Assembly (NCBI GenBank): GCA_034509755.1
Contig: CM067556.1
Location: forward strand, 17,631,501-17,695,500
Direction of reading: 5' to 3'
Origin: Anisodus tanguticus
Taxonomy: Eukaryota > Streptophyta > Magnoliopsida > Solanales > Solanaceae
DNA length: 64,000 bases
The notes under the pieces were generated by a model that saw only the letters and a list, made by a program, of their open reading frames with translations, searched no databases and had not been told where the DNA came from. Both the position numbers and the translations under genes were made by a program. Within the stretch, counting starts at the first letter, position 1; every line of letters begins with the position of its first letter. Shown here piece by piece: positions 47,020 through 58,109 of this stretch.

Positions 47020-47225
47020 TATTAGCGAATATTCTCGGAATATTCGTCGTATATTTTGTAATTATGATAAATGTATATTTAAGGTAACTTAGGATTCTAA
47101 TTGTATTAGGAATCAACCTTTGTAAGGTAAGTTAGGATTCGTACCATATTAGGAATCAACCTTGTACAACTATATATATTGTGAATAATGAAAGAAATTC
47201 CCAAGGGAAATTATTCTATCTTTCA
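47020..47225 (+). repeat. 3' LTR of the young copia
   Basis: 206 bp, identical to the 5' LTR except at two sites. Confidence 0.92.
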
Positions 47226-47599
47226 GAGTATCTTTTAAGTACCAACAACAATTATTGCTGAGTAAGAATTAAAGTAAGTATTTACCAACTACTTAGTCAT
47301 TGAGATATTAATTTTACCAACGATAGCGAGGTCGTCACTTTATGTTAGCTCTTAGGATAAAAATTTATCTGTACCCTGTTTATATCTAATCAATGCAAGA
47401 ATATAATGTTTCTTTTAAAAAATGATTATTAGATGATATGTATTTTTATTTTTTATATTTAACTGATAAGGTAACGCTATTTAATTTTATATAAATATCA
47501 AGTGCAAATAAGTTTTTGTTCTTATTTAAAAATGTCATTGGATAGCTTGTAGTTGTGGTGGAACTTATAAGTTTTAAAATTGATACCGAGGGTTGCAAG
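47226..47599. other. Short AT-rich spacer
   Basis: Nothing recognised between the young copia and the solo LTR. Confidence 0.5.
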
Positions 47600-48044
47600 T
47601 GAAAGAAATAATCCCCTTGATTATTTTCATTAATTGAAAGGTTATATATACAAGTTACATATTTCCATAATAGGAAAAATCCTTTTCCTATTCTACTTCT
47701 AAATCCTTATTCTACCATAATTCTAACTATACAATTATGGTAGGTGTATAATACTAATTAAGGTATCCTTTTCATTACAATATACTACAAATATATATAC
47801 CATATATACAACATCCTAATATCACTTGGATAAGCAGATCTGGCCGAGACAGCCCACTGCTTCTGGCGGACAACCCACTGCCGAGACAGCCCACTGCTTC
47901 CTTCTTCTGGCGGAAAGCCCACTGCTGAGAGGCCCACTGCGTTCATTTAATCACTGCTGCCTTCTTCTTTAATCCAGTGATATATATGTGATATACACTG
48001 CTGTATATTCAGTGTATATCACATGTATATTGCTCTGTTTAACA
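47600..48044 (-). mobile_element. Solo LTR of a copia family
   Basis: It begins TGAAAGAAAT and ends TTTAACA on the + strand, the ends used by the copia at 22763 and, inverted, by the LTR at 957-1282. About 445 bp with no internal region. Flanks GCAAG (47595-47599) and GCGAG (48045-48049) are a one-mismatch duplication. Its interior holds tandem GAGACAGCCCACTGCTTC units at about 47845-47930 not present in the related LTR. Confidence 0.8.
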
Positions 48045-48272
48045 GCGAGACTGTTTATTAAACCATGCATGAGATATATACTGTGAATATCCACTAATAA
48101 TTTGTATTAACTGCGTTTAGCAAAGTACTTATTAATTAAAGCATGCATGAGATTTGGACTGCCAGTAGAATCTTCCAATTTTATTTTCGGGATATGTCTT
48201 TACTCAAATCGACTTATACAATATTCTATTGTAATGGTTCTCAACGTTTACAAATAATTTTATAATCCCTTA

Positions 48273-48498
48273 CTCCCCGTCTCAAATTATTTATCATGGT
48301 TATTAAAAATAGTTATCTCAAATTATTTGTTATCATTTGTCATTAATGAAGATGACAGATAAATGGAGTAAATATTTAATGAACTGTGATTATAACTTAG
48401 ACATAAATAAGGGTAAAGTCGGTCAATTAACCTTTCTAATTAATATTTCTTAAAGAGTTGTAAATTAAAAAATGATAAATAATTTGAGACAAATTGAG
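48273..48498. mobile_element. 226-bp MITE, deletion derivative of the 18891-20209 element
   Basis: Its left 110 bp match the reverse complement of the right end of the 1.3-kb element (including the doubled CTCAAATTATTTGT and TGTCATTAATGAAGATGACA), and its right end matches the left end of that element. TA flanks both sides (48271-48272, 48499-48500). Confidence 0.82.
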
Positions 48499-48669
48499 TA
48501 AAATTTAAGCCATGTGCCCACCTTTGGGGACAAAATCTTCAATGGTGCAATATCCGTCTGTACAAGATTTTCTCAATTTCTATACATACTTAATATATAC
48601 TTTTAGAAAAGTAGACATAAATCATAATGAGGAAAAAAAGAATACCTTCTTTTATCTCTCTATTTTTAT

Positions 48670-49125
48670 GTTGTCTCACTAATTCATCCTTTTTCAACAA
48701 GGGAAACTTGAGATTCTTCATTGGCCTTTGACATATATCAGCAGCTCTGAGCTTAAGCTTATCAAGATATTGCTGATAACCATAGGATAAAAATTCCCAA
48801 ATAGCCAAAATCATTTGACACTGCCTTCATCCCACTCATCTTTTCATGGATCATAATAGCAGCAAGTAGGCAAGAATTGGGATTAGGTATAGTCAATATA
48901 ATGTACTAATGACATTAGAAAATAGGGCAGACACCTTCATAAATAAGCTGAGAAGAACAATAGTGTAAATCTGCCAACACAAAGCATTCCATGCCAAAGT
49001 ACATGGGGATAATTTGCCCGGCTTCTATTCTTGCATCTCTGTTTTTAGTCGCGAAAAGGCCAATGAGAATGATACAAGTGGCGAAAAATGATTGTCAAAT
49101 TAATACGTTCATTGCTTCTTTTTTG
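48670..49125 (-). pseudogene. Purine permease pseudogene, C-terminal remnant
   Basis: Read on the - strand from about 49125, it aligns with the last third of PUP copy 3: the ATCATTTTTCGCCAC and ATTGGCCTTTTCGCGA region, then ATGAAGGTGTCTGCCCTATT, then the intact C-terminal frame WEFLSYGYQQYLDKLKL (about 48735-48805). The N-terminal two thirds are absent and there are frameshifts and small deletions, including loss of about 45 bp after the FAS(G/T) segment. It is oriented opposite to copy 3, 7.6 kb downstream. It is non-functional; transcription would be antisense to the family. Confidence 0.88.
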
Positions 49126-49415
49126 GGATGTTATAAATATTCTAATCTAAAAATTTTAGATTGTTATTATGACGTATGGTATTTTTTTTCATAATTTTTA
49201 AATATGTAAAATTTATTTCATATAACTTAAACCTTCTATGTCCGAATTGACTATTAAAATATTGAAATATGGCTCTCGGAATCCGAACTATGATACTTTA
49301 TTGACGCTCAAAATTTCAGCTCAGAGTTCCCTTTTTTCTGTGTTTCAGTTTTCTAATTTTTTAAATGAAACAAGAAAGCGAATATTAAATTAAAGAAAGA
49401 AAAAATGATCAGTAT
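49126..49415. other. Spacer between PUP remnant and tRNA gene
   Basis: AT-rich; 49200-49300 shows weak inverted similarity (AAACCTTCTATGTCCGAATT, CTCGGAATCCGAACTATGA) typical of an eroded MITE. Confidence 0.35.
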
Positions 49416-49487
49416 ATCAGAGTGGCGCAGCGGAAGCGTGGTGGGCCCATAACCCACAGGTCCCAGGATCGAAACCTGGCTCTGATA
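49416..49487 (+). tRNA. Initiator tRNA-Met (CAT)
   Basis: A 72-nt cloverleaf with acceptor stem ATCAGAG/CTCTGAT, anticodon stem GTGGG/CCCAC and loop CCCATAA, giving anticodon CAT at 49448-49450, and T stem CCAGG/CCTGG. The T loop ATCGAAA, with A instead of T at the first position, is characteristic of eukaryotic initiator tRNA. Internal A and B boxes (TGGCGCAGCGGAAG, GGATCGAAACC) are present. CCA is not encoded, as expected. Its mature 3' end is complementary to the primer-binding sites of the copia and TRIM elements in this window. Confidence 0.97.
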
Positions 49488-49498
49488 TAAAGGTGTAG

Positions 49499-49506
49499 TT
49501 TTTTTT
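49499..49506 (+). terminator. RNA polymerase III terminator of the tRNA gene
   Basis: A run of eight T begins 12 bp after the tRNA 3' end, with a second longer run at about 49511-49519. Confidence 0.8.
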
Positions 49507-50090
49507 CAATTTTTTTTTATCTAAAAAAATTGTTTCTTTAATAGCTCGACAGGGCTGATGGCAAGATCAACCAGCTTTCACTTCATATTAACAAAATGTT
49601 ATGGAGATAGTAACCTTTGCATCATGAAGTAAAACACAGATTAAAGTAGAAGCTTCAATGAAAAAATGTACAAATGAAGAATAAAATAATTTGTATGTAA
49701 TTCAAGAATAACAATTATAAGCACAATAATTGTATATACAAAGGAATTTGAAAGTTCTGCAAAACCTTCTGTCCCTTTATTTTTCCTTCTTTCCTGGGTA
49801 TACACATTGAAAGCAACTAACACCTCACTGTTCTTTGTCATTTGCTGAATCCTTTCTGTCAGCCGTAGAGGGTAAAATTCTTAATTTTATCATCGATCGG
49901 GAAAAGGAAAACCAATAGCACAAATAGTCCAAAATGAAAATTGAAATGAATAACTCTAAAGTAAACAGAGAAAACATAAAGTACTTATGATTTTATTAAT
50001 AGTCCGTATCCATGATCGTTACAATGTTTCCTTAAAATGCAAAATTGTATAAGGCGTGGTGTACATGTTCGAAGAAAGCTCTAAATGATA
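49507..50090. other. Intergenic DNA, nothing recognised
   Basis: AT-rich; the open frame at 49641-49841 (-) lacks support. Confidence 0.5.
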
Positions 50091-50611
50091 CTCCCTCCGT
50101 TTCATTTTTTGTCTTAATTTTATTGAAAATATGAGTTGACGAAAAGTAAGGTAAAATGTAAAGAATGAATATTGAGTTTAACTTAACCCAAAAGTTAGCT
50201 TGTAGGGTGAGATATGTCCAAGTCCATATAAAGAGTCAATGTTCCAATTTCATATCCGATGTGGGACTCTTAACACTCCCCTGCACGCCCAGAACTTGTT
50301 AACTGGAGCGTGAATAATATAATTTGGGGGCCCAACATCGATGAACAAAGAATTGGAATAAGTCTGGCTCTGATACAATGTAAATAATAGATCTTGGGCC
50401 TACTCAACCCCAAAAGCTAGTTTGTAGAATGAAGATTGTCCAAGTCCATATAAGAAGTCTGTGTTCTCATTCCATATCCGATGTGAGACTCTTAACATAA
50501 AACATGTCATGTGAATTATTTAAGTTAAAGAGTTACTCCACTAAATATAGAAAATTACATTATCTTTTAAGCAAATTAAAAAGAAAATTAGTAGTAAGAC
50601 AAAGAAAGTAA
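50091..50611. mobile_element. MITE interrupted by a TRIM
   Basis: It starts CTCCCTCCGTTTCATTTTTT after TA; a weak inverted terminus (AGTAAGACAAAGAAAG) lies near 50596-50611. The TRIM at 50157-50497 splits it, so the MITE is older. The right boundary is uncertain. Confidence 0.5.
50157..50497 (-). mobile_element. TRIM retrotransposon (two LTRs)
   Basis: LTRs of 119 bp at 50157-50275 and 50379-50497 flank about 103 bp of internal DNA. Read on the - strand, the primer-binding region contains TATCAGAGCCAG, matching the tRNA-Met complement over 12 bases. A perfect duplication TAAAA lies at 50152-50156 and 50498-50502. Confidence 0.92.
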
Positions 50612-51014
50612 TAATTGTGTGTGTAAAGAAATAGTGAGAGTGTGCGAGAGAATGAGTAATGCCAAACAAGAAACATCGGATATCTCAATTGTTTCACATC
50701 GTATACCACATTGGCTAATTAATTCAGAATAGATTGTCATTTTGTTGTTAATTAAAAAGGAGTAATGAATTGATTATACAAATCATGTGTTCTCATTTGT
50801 TTCATTAAAGAGGAAAGTGATCCATTCTTGCTAATATTTGATCCTCTGTCCAGGCTTATATCAACCAATCACGAGAGCAACTTTATTTTAATTCATAAAT
50901 AACTTGACTAAGACAATTTGCTATAAAATTATATAGAGGCAAATAAATCATCATTTAGATACATTGCATTTACAGTGTAACAGTATTTCTTACTTTTCCT
51001 ACATAATTGTGATC
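50612..51014. other. Spacer, nothing recognised
   Basis: AT-rich, without gene or clear repeat ends. Confidence 0.5.
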
Positions 51015-51019
51015 AAAGG

Positions 51020-51158
51020 TTTGAGATTTTAATAATCTCTCTATATATTAGTTGTATAAAGTGGAATACTAATATAGTAAGAATCATAATTTACCATAAA
51101 TATGCAACAATCATAATTACATAATATACGGTGAATATTGCGAGAATATTCGCTAATA
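51020..51158 (-). repeat. 3' LTR of the copia at 51020-55234
   Basis: 139 bp; shorter than its partner by small deletions. Confidence 0.85.
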
Positions 51159-51159
51159 C

Positions 51160-54100
51160 ACCCCCTCAGTCGAAGCGGGAGGAGGCCGGACGCTAAGACT
51201 GGATCTGAAGTCGAGGAACAACTGTCTGGGAAGCCCTTTTGTGAAGATATTTGCATACTGATATGACGAAGGCATATGCAACACTTTGACATGACCGAGA
51301 GCAACCTTCTCACGAACAAAGTGTATATCCATCTCAATGTGTTTGGTTCTCTGATTTTGAACTGGATTGTGAGATAGATATATGACAGATATTGTATCAC
51401 AGTATACGATGGACGCCTTACGTAAGGGACACTGGAGCTCCAAAAGTAGATTTCGTAGCCAACAGATCTCAGCAACGCAACAACATTGGCAACACTTCTG
51501 TACTCTGCTTCGGCACTCGAGCGGGATAGTGTGGCTTGCCTCTTGACATGCCATAAAATGAGATTATCCCCTAAGAATACACAATAGCCGGAGGTGGAGC
51601 GTCGCTTGTCCGGACACCCTACCTAATCTGCATCTGTATATGATAGTAGCCTAGTCGGTGCAGAGGGGTATAGATGCAACCCATAGTCAAGTGTGCCCTT
51701 AATGTATCGGATAATACACATAAGAGCAGTGAAGTGAGACTCCGTGGGGGCATGCATAAACATACATACATGCTAAACAACATAAGCATTATCAGGCTTG
51801 GTAAGGTAAAATACTGAAGTGCACCTGCAAGGCTCCTATAAAGATTAGGATCGGAGACTGAAACACCATCAACAACACTAAACTTTGATTTAGAATCTAC
51901 CGGAGTGGGCATGATCTTGCAATTGGCCATCTTAGCCCTGTACACGATCTCCTCTATATACTTACACTGACTCAAGAACATAGTATCTGTCGATCTGGTC
52001 ATTGATATCCCCAAGAAGTAATTCAACTTTCCCAAGTCAGTTATAACAAATTCGATTTTAAGTATCAACCCATCATATGAGGCAGTGAGAACAATATCAT
52101 CCACATATAACAGTAAGTAAGAAGTGCTACTACCTCGATGAAAAATGAAAAGAGAATTATCACACCTGCTGCACACAAACCCAATCTGCATAATGTACCT
52201 GACAAAGCGTTCATACCACGCTCTGGGGCCTATTTCAAACCATACAGTGACTTACGGAGATGATATACATACTGAGGGGCTGCCGGATGGACAAAGTCAG
52301 GTTGTTGATGCATGTAAACCATTTCTTTCAAGTCCCCATGTAAAAACACATTTTCACATCAAACTGATGAATCGGCCAATGCTTGCCCATGGCTATACTC
52401 AGAACTGTGTGAATGGTAGTCCGTTTGACAACCGGACTAAACGTCTCACCACAATCAATACCCTGCTGATTTGTGCCATTAGCCACAAGTCTCGCCTTAT
52501 ACCTCTCTAGATCACCATTGTCTCTGTATTTGTGACGAAAGAGCCACATGCAGTGGATCATATTCATCTCCTCCGGTCTAGGAACCAAATCTTACGTGTG
52601 CTGATTCGTTAAAGCATTAAATTCCTCACACATAGCCGCATTCCAATTAGGGTCTAGTTTGGCCAGTTTGGGGTTCTTTGGAATTAAGGAAATTATTTGT
52701 GTAGATAGGTTAAAATAGACTTTGGGCTTGAAAAATCCGTGTTGGGCACGAGTTTCTATTCGGTGCATTGGGGCATTGGGTGGGTTATTGGTTGCGGGTT
52801 ACTGACCTGGTACGTGGTGTTGGATTGGAGAGTGGTGGAACAGGGCAATGAGTGAGGTGGGGTACGAGTTATTGGCATGTCTGGTGGGGGCGATGATGGG
52901 TCGGGTATGGTCGAAATGTGGGTTGGGTGGTATGGTGTGGGGTAGATACCGTCGGGTAAGGTGACGGTTGTGGGTTGAGGATGGGGTGGTGGTGTGTTGG
53001 TGTGGTGGTGATATTTCCGGTAACGGGCTGGATGATGGGGAATGAGTGGGTAACTGGGCTGTCGGAAGTGCTGTTTGGTGGAGGCGGCAGAGCATCTGGC
53101 AGTGGGTAAAGGTTCTGGTGGTGGTGGGTTGGAGAACCGGCGGTGAGACAGAGGGGCTGGACCGATTACCAGTGGTGGCGACACCCGATGATGGTTGTAA
53201 CTAAGTGGTAGTCGGTGACACTGCCGCAGAGCTAACGACGGGAGTGGCAGTGGTGGGTGGCAAGGACGGGTTCACGGTGGCGGACTGGTGCAGTTGGTTG
53301 AGAATGACGGGGGAGACGTCGGGCTCATTAAGAAAGGTATAGTCCGATTTTCAAAATTTTTAAAGATTCAAAAAGGAATATGGTCTCGTCAAACGTGACG
53401 TGACGGAAGATGTGGATTTGACGATTGGAAAAGTCATAGCATAGATAACCCCTATGATTAGACGGAAAACCTACGAATACACACGGAGTAGTTCGAGGTG
53501 CTAATTTGTGAGGGACAGTGGATGCAAGGTTGGGATAACACATGCAACCGAATATCCTTAGGTGGTCATAAGAGGGGATCATACGGTATAGAATTTCGGT
53601 TGGAGTCATATTGTGAAGGGTGTTGGTAGGTAAAATATTTAGCACATATTCTATCATTTTGACTGCATAGACCCAGAAGGACAAAGGAAGTGAGGCATGA
53701 AACATGAGAGTACGAACTATGTTATTAATGGTGCGGGTGATTCGTTCTGCTTTACAATTTGAGGTGATGTGTGGGGATACAAGAATCGGAAAACCATGCC
53801 ATTATTTCTACAGAATCGGTGAAATATGGAATTATTGAATTCACGATCATTATCACACTGAAACGATTTTATGCATTTTCAAACTGTGTTTTGATAAAAG
53901 TACGAAACTCAAGAAATTTGGTAAACACTCTGATTTAAATTTGAGTGGGTAGATCCAAATATAATGAGAAAAATCATCTAACAAGACAAGATAATATTTA
54001 TGACCAAGTGAACTAGAGATATGAGATGTCCACAAATCAGCATGAATAATATCAAAAGGAGAAAACTTAACACTTGAAGATGATTTAAAAGGAAGACGAA

Positions 54101-54930
54101 CAAGTTTGCCTACAGAACAAGCAACACATGTTTGCCGCTGCTGATTATTTTCCGGGGGAGGCGAGCCAACGGTGATGGTATTTTGGGGAGACGTTTCGAC
54201 TGCTAACACCTTTTGATTGTGCTTGTCCTGTTTTCTACGTCGAACTTCTTCTAGTAATAATTATGAACTGGCCTTGTTAAAACTGGATAACGGATCAACA
54301 TGCAGCATTAAGGTGGCTAAAGTGTCGTGCTCACCTTTTGGTACGCCTGCAACTAATTGTAGTACCATCTTTGTTTCGAAAACAGGTGTGCCTACGTTGG
54401 ACAATTGGTCTGCCACTAGTTTCAACTGCTTGCAATAGTCGGACATGTTAGAGAATTTTTTAAGGCGTGTATTATTAAATTGTTCTTCCAAATACACAAC
54501 CCGAGTGTGCTTATTATCTTGAAAAATTTCTTCTAACCGAATCCATAGATCACGGGCCTAGGCACCGATTTTCATGATGGTAAGAAGTAAGTCCTAAGAG
54601 ATAGTTCCACATATCCACTGTTTGATAACAACGTCTAGACGAAGTCATGTTGAGTCATCAACCTCAAGGGGGCGAGGGAAGGAGTCGTCGATATGGTCAA
54701 GCATGTTATAGACACATGCATGAATACGGAAAAGTTCAACCCATGGAGAATACTGACCATTTTCTTGATCAAGAATTATGGGAAGAAAGTTCTTGATGTT
54801 GGTGACGGTGAGGGTTGGATGGACAGAGGGTGAAAATGATGCTTTTGGTATGTCAGGGGTGACAACGGTTGAGGTTGAGGCTACTGTGGGAGTTGTAGGA
54901 GGAGTCATTGTGGTGGATAAATTTTATCGA
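51160..54930 (-). pseudogene. Decayed copia gag-pol polyprotein
   Basis: On the - strand: gag 54908-54261 (TNIKNFLPIILDQENGQYSPW and a helical domain with DNKHTRVVYLEEQF-like sequence), then a deletion that removes the gag tail, protease and most of GAG-pre-integrase, integrase 54150-53330 in several frames, a threonine/proline-rich low-complexity linker (53184-52756), reverse transcriptase 52588-51640 (LLYVDDIVL near 52105) and RNase H 51600-51160. Frameshifts are frequent. It is non-functional. Confidence 0.88.
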
Positions 54931-55072
54931 AGTAGGAAAAAGAAGGCAAGGAAGAACAAAGAAAGATAAGGGGGTCTTTTCGGCCAAACAGATGGCAGCC
55001 ACCGGTGGTTGTGAGAAAACCTAGGGGGCGGAAATTGTTAGAGAAGACTTAGGGTTTTGGCTCTTGATACCA

Positions 55073-55234
55073 TGTAAGACTGTAATAATCTCCCTTGGAG
55101 TCTTCTCATTAATTCACAATATATATAGTTGTACAAAGATGGAACCCTAATACAATAAGGATCCTAACTTACCATAAATATACAACAATCATAATTACAT
55201 AATATACGGTGAATATTCTGAATATTCGCTAATA
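55073..55234 (-). repeat. 5' LTR of the copia at 51020-55234
   Basis: 162 bp, beside the primer-binding site at 55060-55072. Confidence 0.87.
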
Positions 55235-55239
55235 AAAGG

Positions 55240-56330
55240 AACTCCATTATTTATACTTCCTAAAATCTAATTAAGTGCAAATTTTACTTGCTCCATCGTC
55301 AGACCTTTTGTTTAAAGTTTTATAGCATGTTATCTAATTTAAGACCATTCTTTCAATTATCGAAGGTAAACACTTTGTGCAAAAATAAGAAAGTGGGGTG
55401 CATGTAAATAAAAAAGAACAAAAGTCGTTCAAAATTAAAATTATTTTGGTATAATTTCTTTCGTGTTTTTTTTTTCTCTTTACTCTTATTCACCCCACCT
55501 CTCTCCTACGACCCACCTCAACCTTTACATGCAATTTAAAGCCATCAGAATCCTAACATTTGATTCATTAAACCCTTTATTCAAATCCATAGAGAGGAAC
55601 TCTAAACAAATAGTACATGTTTTGGACATGGGAAGCATTGCAGAACATATCTTCTCTAGACCTTTATTCTTCTGTTTTTCCCCATGACTTTTGCTTTACA
55701 TCCTATGCTTTTTTTAGGCGGAGTCGCTTCTCATTTTAAATATTTAAATGTCAGTGAAAAATATAAAAAACTTATAATACTTTTATTTTTACTATTATAT
55801 TCACTTTATATAATATTGGTTTGACACAATCTTAAATAGAATAATATTGTCAGTGAATTAAGGATTCATATAGCCAATTTTGTTAATAACTAAGATGTAG
55901 TATAAGTAGTAGTAGTAATGATTGAATTGTAAGACTACAAGTGATGCTTATCATAAAGATTTGAATGCGTTAACTAAAACTCTTAAAAAATATACATTTT
56001 TCACACTATGGATGTAATTTAGCCTGCTAAATGTTATAGGAGGTTACTTACATTTATTCTAGCTTACTAATCAATATAATGCTTCTTGAATAAAATTTCG
56101 TGTAATTTTTAGTGACTTGATGAATGATGATTGAAAATATTTTTTACCCCATTTGTGCATAGAAATTAAACCTTTTTAAAAAGTGGGTTTTAAATTATAT
56201 AGACAGTGACATTGTAAAATGCCTTTTAGGCTATCACTGCCATGTGCATTATGCTGTGCTTGTTTATGTTGCTGATATAAACAAATTTGGTGGAAGAAAA
56301 GACCTTAACTTTTATCTTTTGCTTATTGAC
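55240..56330. other. Upstream of the PUP pseudogene, no gene recognised
   Basis: The open frame at 55463-55687 has no family resemblance. I could not find the short first exon expected for a PUP gene here. Confidence 0.45.
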
Positions 56331-56467
56331 GGTCCAAGAACAAACTGATCAGGAAACGAAGAACATGGAGACTCAAAATGTTGAACCTGAACCATTGACT
56401 ACAAAGGCGGGTAAATACATGAAATGGCTCGAAGTAGGCGTCCACACCTTCATTGTGTTAGCTAGTC

Positions 56468-56573
56468 TACAATTTTCCAAGTATTGTAGCTACTGACTGA
56501 CAAGCTTACACAATGAAGGTGTGGATGCCTACTTCGAGCCATTTCATGTATTTACCAGCTTTTGGAGTCAATG
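56468..56573 (-). repeat. Inverted copy of permease exon sequence at the LINE 5' junction
   Basis: These 106 bp are the reverse complement of PUP exon sequence. The right part (56498-56573) pairs with 56393-56467, and the left part (56468-56497) pairs with 57254-57284, which lies beyond the LINE in the interrupted gene. The copy therefore represents the uninterrupted target exon in reverse, with about ten differences by eye. With 56393-56467 it can form a 75-bp-arm hairpin. Confidence 0.9.
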
Positions 56574-57211
56574 ATTAAGCCTTTGGATGTGTGGTCATAC
56601 TAGAAGACATGATAAGAAATGAAGTTATACGGGACAAGGTCGGAGTGGCCTCAGTGGCGGACAAGATGAGAAAAGCGAGACTGAGGTGGTTCGGGCATGT
56701 GAAGAGGAGGTGTGAGGATGCGCCAGTTAGGAGGTGTGAGAGACTGATGATAGCAGGAGTTAAGAGAGGTAGAAGTATGACGAATTTTTTTTGAAAAGAG
56801 GTGATTAGACAAGACATGACATAACTCCAGCTGACTGGGGATATGACCCTGGATAAAAAGATTTGGAGGTCAAAGATTAGAGTAGAAGCTTAGTAGGTAG
56901 TTGAGTTTTTTCGCACTGTGTGTGAGAGGGGTAGGGGGTTAGCCTCTCCTTCTCCTCTTTTCCCTTTCTTTGTAGTATTATTTAGGTTTAGCGTAGATCC
57001 ATACTCTTATGTGTGTATTTCTATGTGTTGGTTTATTTATTTTTATTGTTATTTTGCTATCTTTTTTTTCTTAAATTTCTGTATTAAGTACGTTCTTTTG
57101 AACTGAGGATCTATCGAAAATAACTTTTCTATCCCACAAAGATCGGTATATTTACATCTTACCCTTCTCAGATCTCACTATGTATATTATACTGGATATG
57201 TTGTTGTTGTT
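56574..57211 (+). mobile_element. 5'-truncated RTE-type LINE
   Basis: The C-terminal reverse-transcriptase-protein tail typical of RTE-class plant LINEs is visible at 56620-56890 (RDKVGVASVADKMRKARLRW, FGHVKRR, DAPVRRCERL, then after a frameshift a QDMT.LQLTGDMTLDKKIW-like part). A short 3' untranslated region ends in TTGTTGTTGTTG at 57200-57211. The 42-bp target-site duplication is 56426-56467 and 57212-57253. It is non-autonomous because the rest is missing. Confidence 0.85.
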
Positions 57212-58109
57212 GGCTCGAAGTAGTCATCCAGACCTTCATTGTGTTAGCTAGTCAGTCAGTAGCTACGATACTTTGAAAATTGTATTACGACAAAGGCGGT
57301 AACAGTACCTGGTTGGTTTCACTTACTGAAACTACAGTTTTTCCCATGATTCTTTGGCCCAATAATAACAATAACAACATATCTAAAATTCCAAAACGTG
57401 GATCTGGAAGGTTATAGTATACATAGATTAAATAATAAATTAGAAGAAATAAAAGTACAAAACGGCGACGTTAAGTCTCCTTCTATGATGGCCAAGTTAT
57501 CAATCTATGTATTTATTGGCTTTCTACTAGGAGGAGGTTGTGTTTTGTATTCAATTGGCCTTTTATATCTCCCAGCTTCAACATTTTCTCTTATTTCCTC
57601 AAGTCAATTAACCTTCAACGTATTGTTCTCCTCTTCATGAGACTAGAAAAAATTACACCTCTCGTCGCGAACTCTATAGTTCTCGTCACCATTTCCTCTG
57701 GTCTCTTAGCGTTACAGCTGACGAATCTTCGAGCAAAACGACGTCGTCTAAGCATCATTATGCAATAGGATTTGTATGCACGCTAATTGCTTCAGCTGGT
57801 TTTGGCTTACTCTATTCTACGACGGATCTCATGTTCAGAAAAATTCTGAAAAAGAATACGCTGAGAGAAATCAAGCAAGTTATTATCTGTCAGTATGTTT
57901 TTCGCGACGTGTTTAATTCTCATTGACATTCACGACTAAAGAGTAGAGCGGAAGAATTTGAATGACGGGATGCATAATTTCCAGCTAGGAAAGTTATCGT
58001 ATATCATGATATTATTTTGGATAAGTGTGTGTGGCAGATTTTCACTTATAGTCTTCTTGGGTTGATTATGGAGGTGTCTGCACTCTGCAGTATTTGCAAA
58101 TGTGATTAC

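Larger units (their letters stand above)
42216..47225 (+). mobile_element. Copia LTR retrotransposon with nearly identical LTRs
   Basis: Two 206-bp LTRs (42216-42421 and 47020-47225) differ at only two positions by my reading. The 5' LTR is followed by primer-binding site TGGTATCGAGCC, close to the initiator tRNA-Met complement, and the 3' LTR is preceded by a purine tract (GAGGGGAG). LTRs start TATTAGCG and end TTTCA. The flanks (GGAGA and GAGTA) do not form a clean duplication. It is the youngest element in the window by LTR divergence. Confidence 0.93.
51020..55234 (-). mobile_element. Copia LTR retrotransposon with internal deletions
   Basis: LTRs lie at 51020-51158 and 55073-55234, with gag-pol on the - strand. 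A perfect 5-bp duplication AAAGG lies at 51015-51019 and 55235-55239. The primer-binding site is TGGTATCAAGAGCC. LTR starts (TATTAGCGAATATTC on the - strand) show it is the same family as the element at 42216, but the two LTRs differ by indels and substitutions, so it is older. Confidence 0.93.
56331..58109 (+). pseudogene. Purine permease pseudogene interrupted by a LINE and truncated by an LTR element
   Basis: Permease coding sequence is recognisable in two parts. 56335-56467 encodes METQNVEPE...KYMKWLEVGVHTFIVLAS (N-terminus and helix 1). After the insertion, 57212-58109 continues with TFIVLAS, YYDKGGNSTWLVSL, then YVFIGFLLGGGCVLYSIGLL and LPASTFSLISSSQLTFNVLF, TPLVANSIVLVTISSGLLAL and later fragments up to ANVIT. 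Frameshifts occur near 57300, 57640 and 57720 and downstream, with stops near 57410 and 57940. At 58109 the permease sequence is cut by an LTR retroelement; the last 60 or so codons should lie beyond its far LTR, outside the window. It is most like PUP copy 3. Confidence 0.9.

Noticed and set aside
49500..49560. Selenocysteine-like or second tRNA after the tRNA-Met
   Set aside because: No second cloverleaf can be drawn; only T tracts follow.
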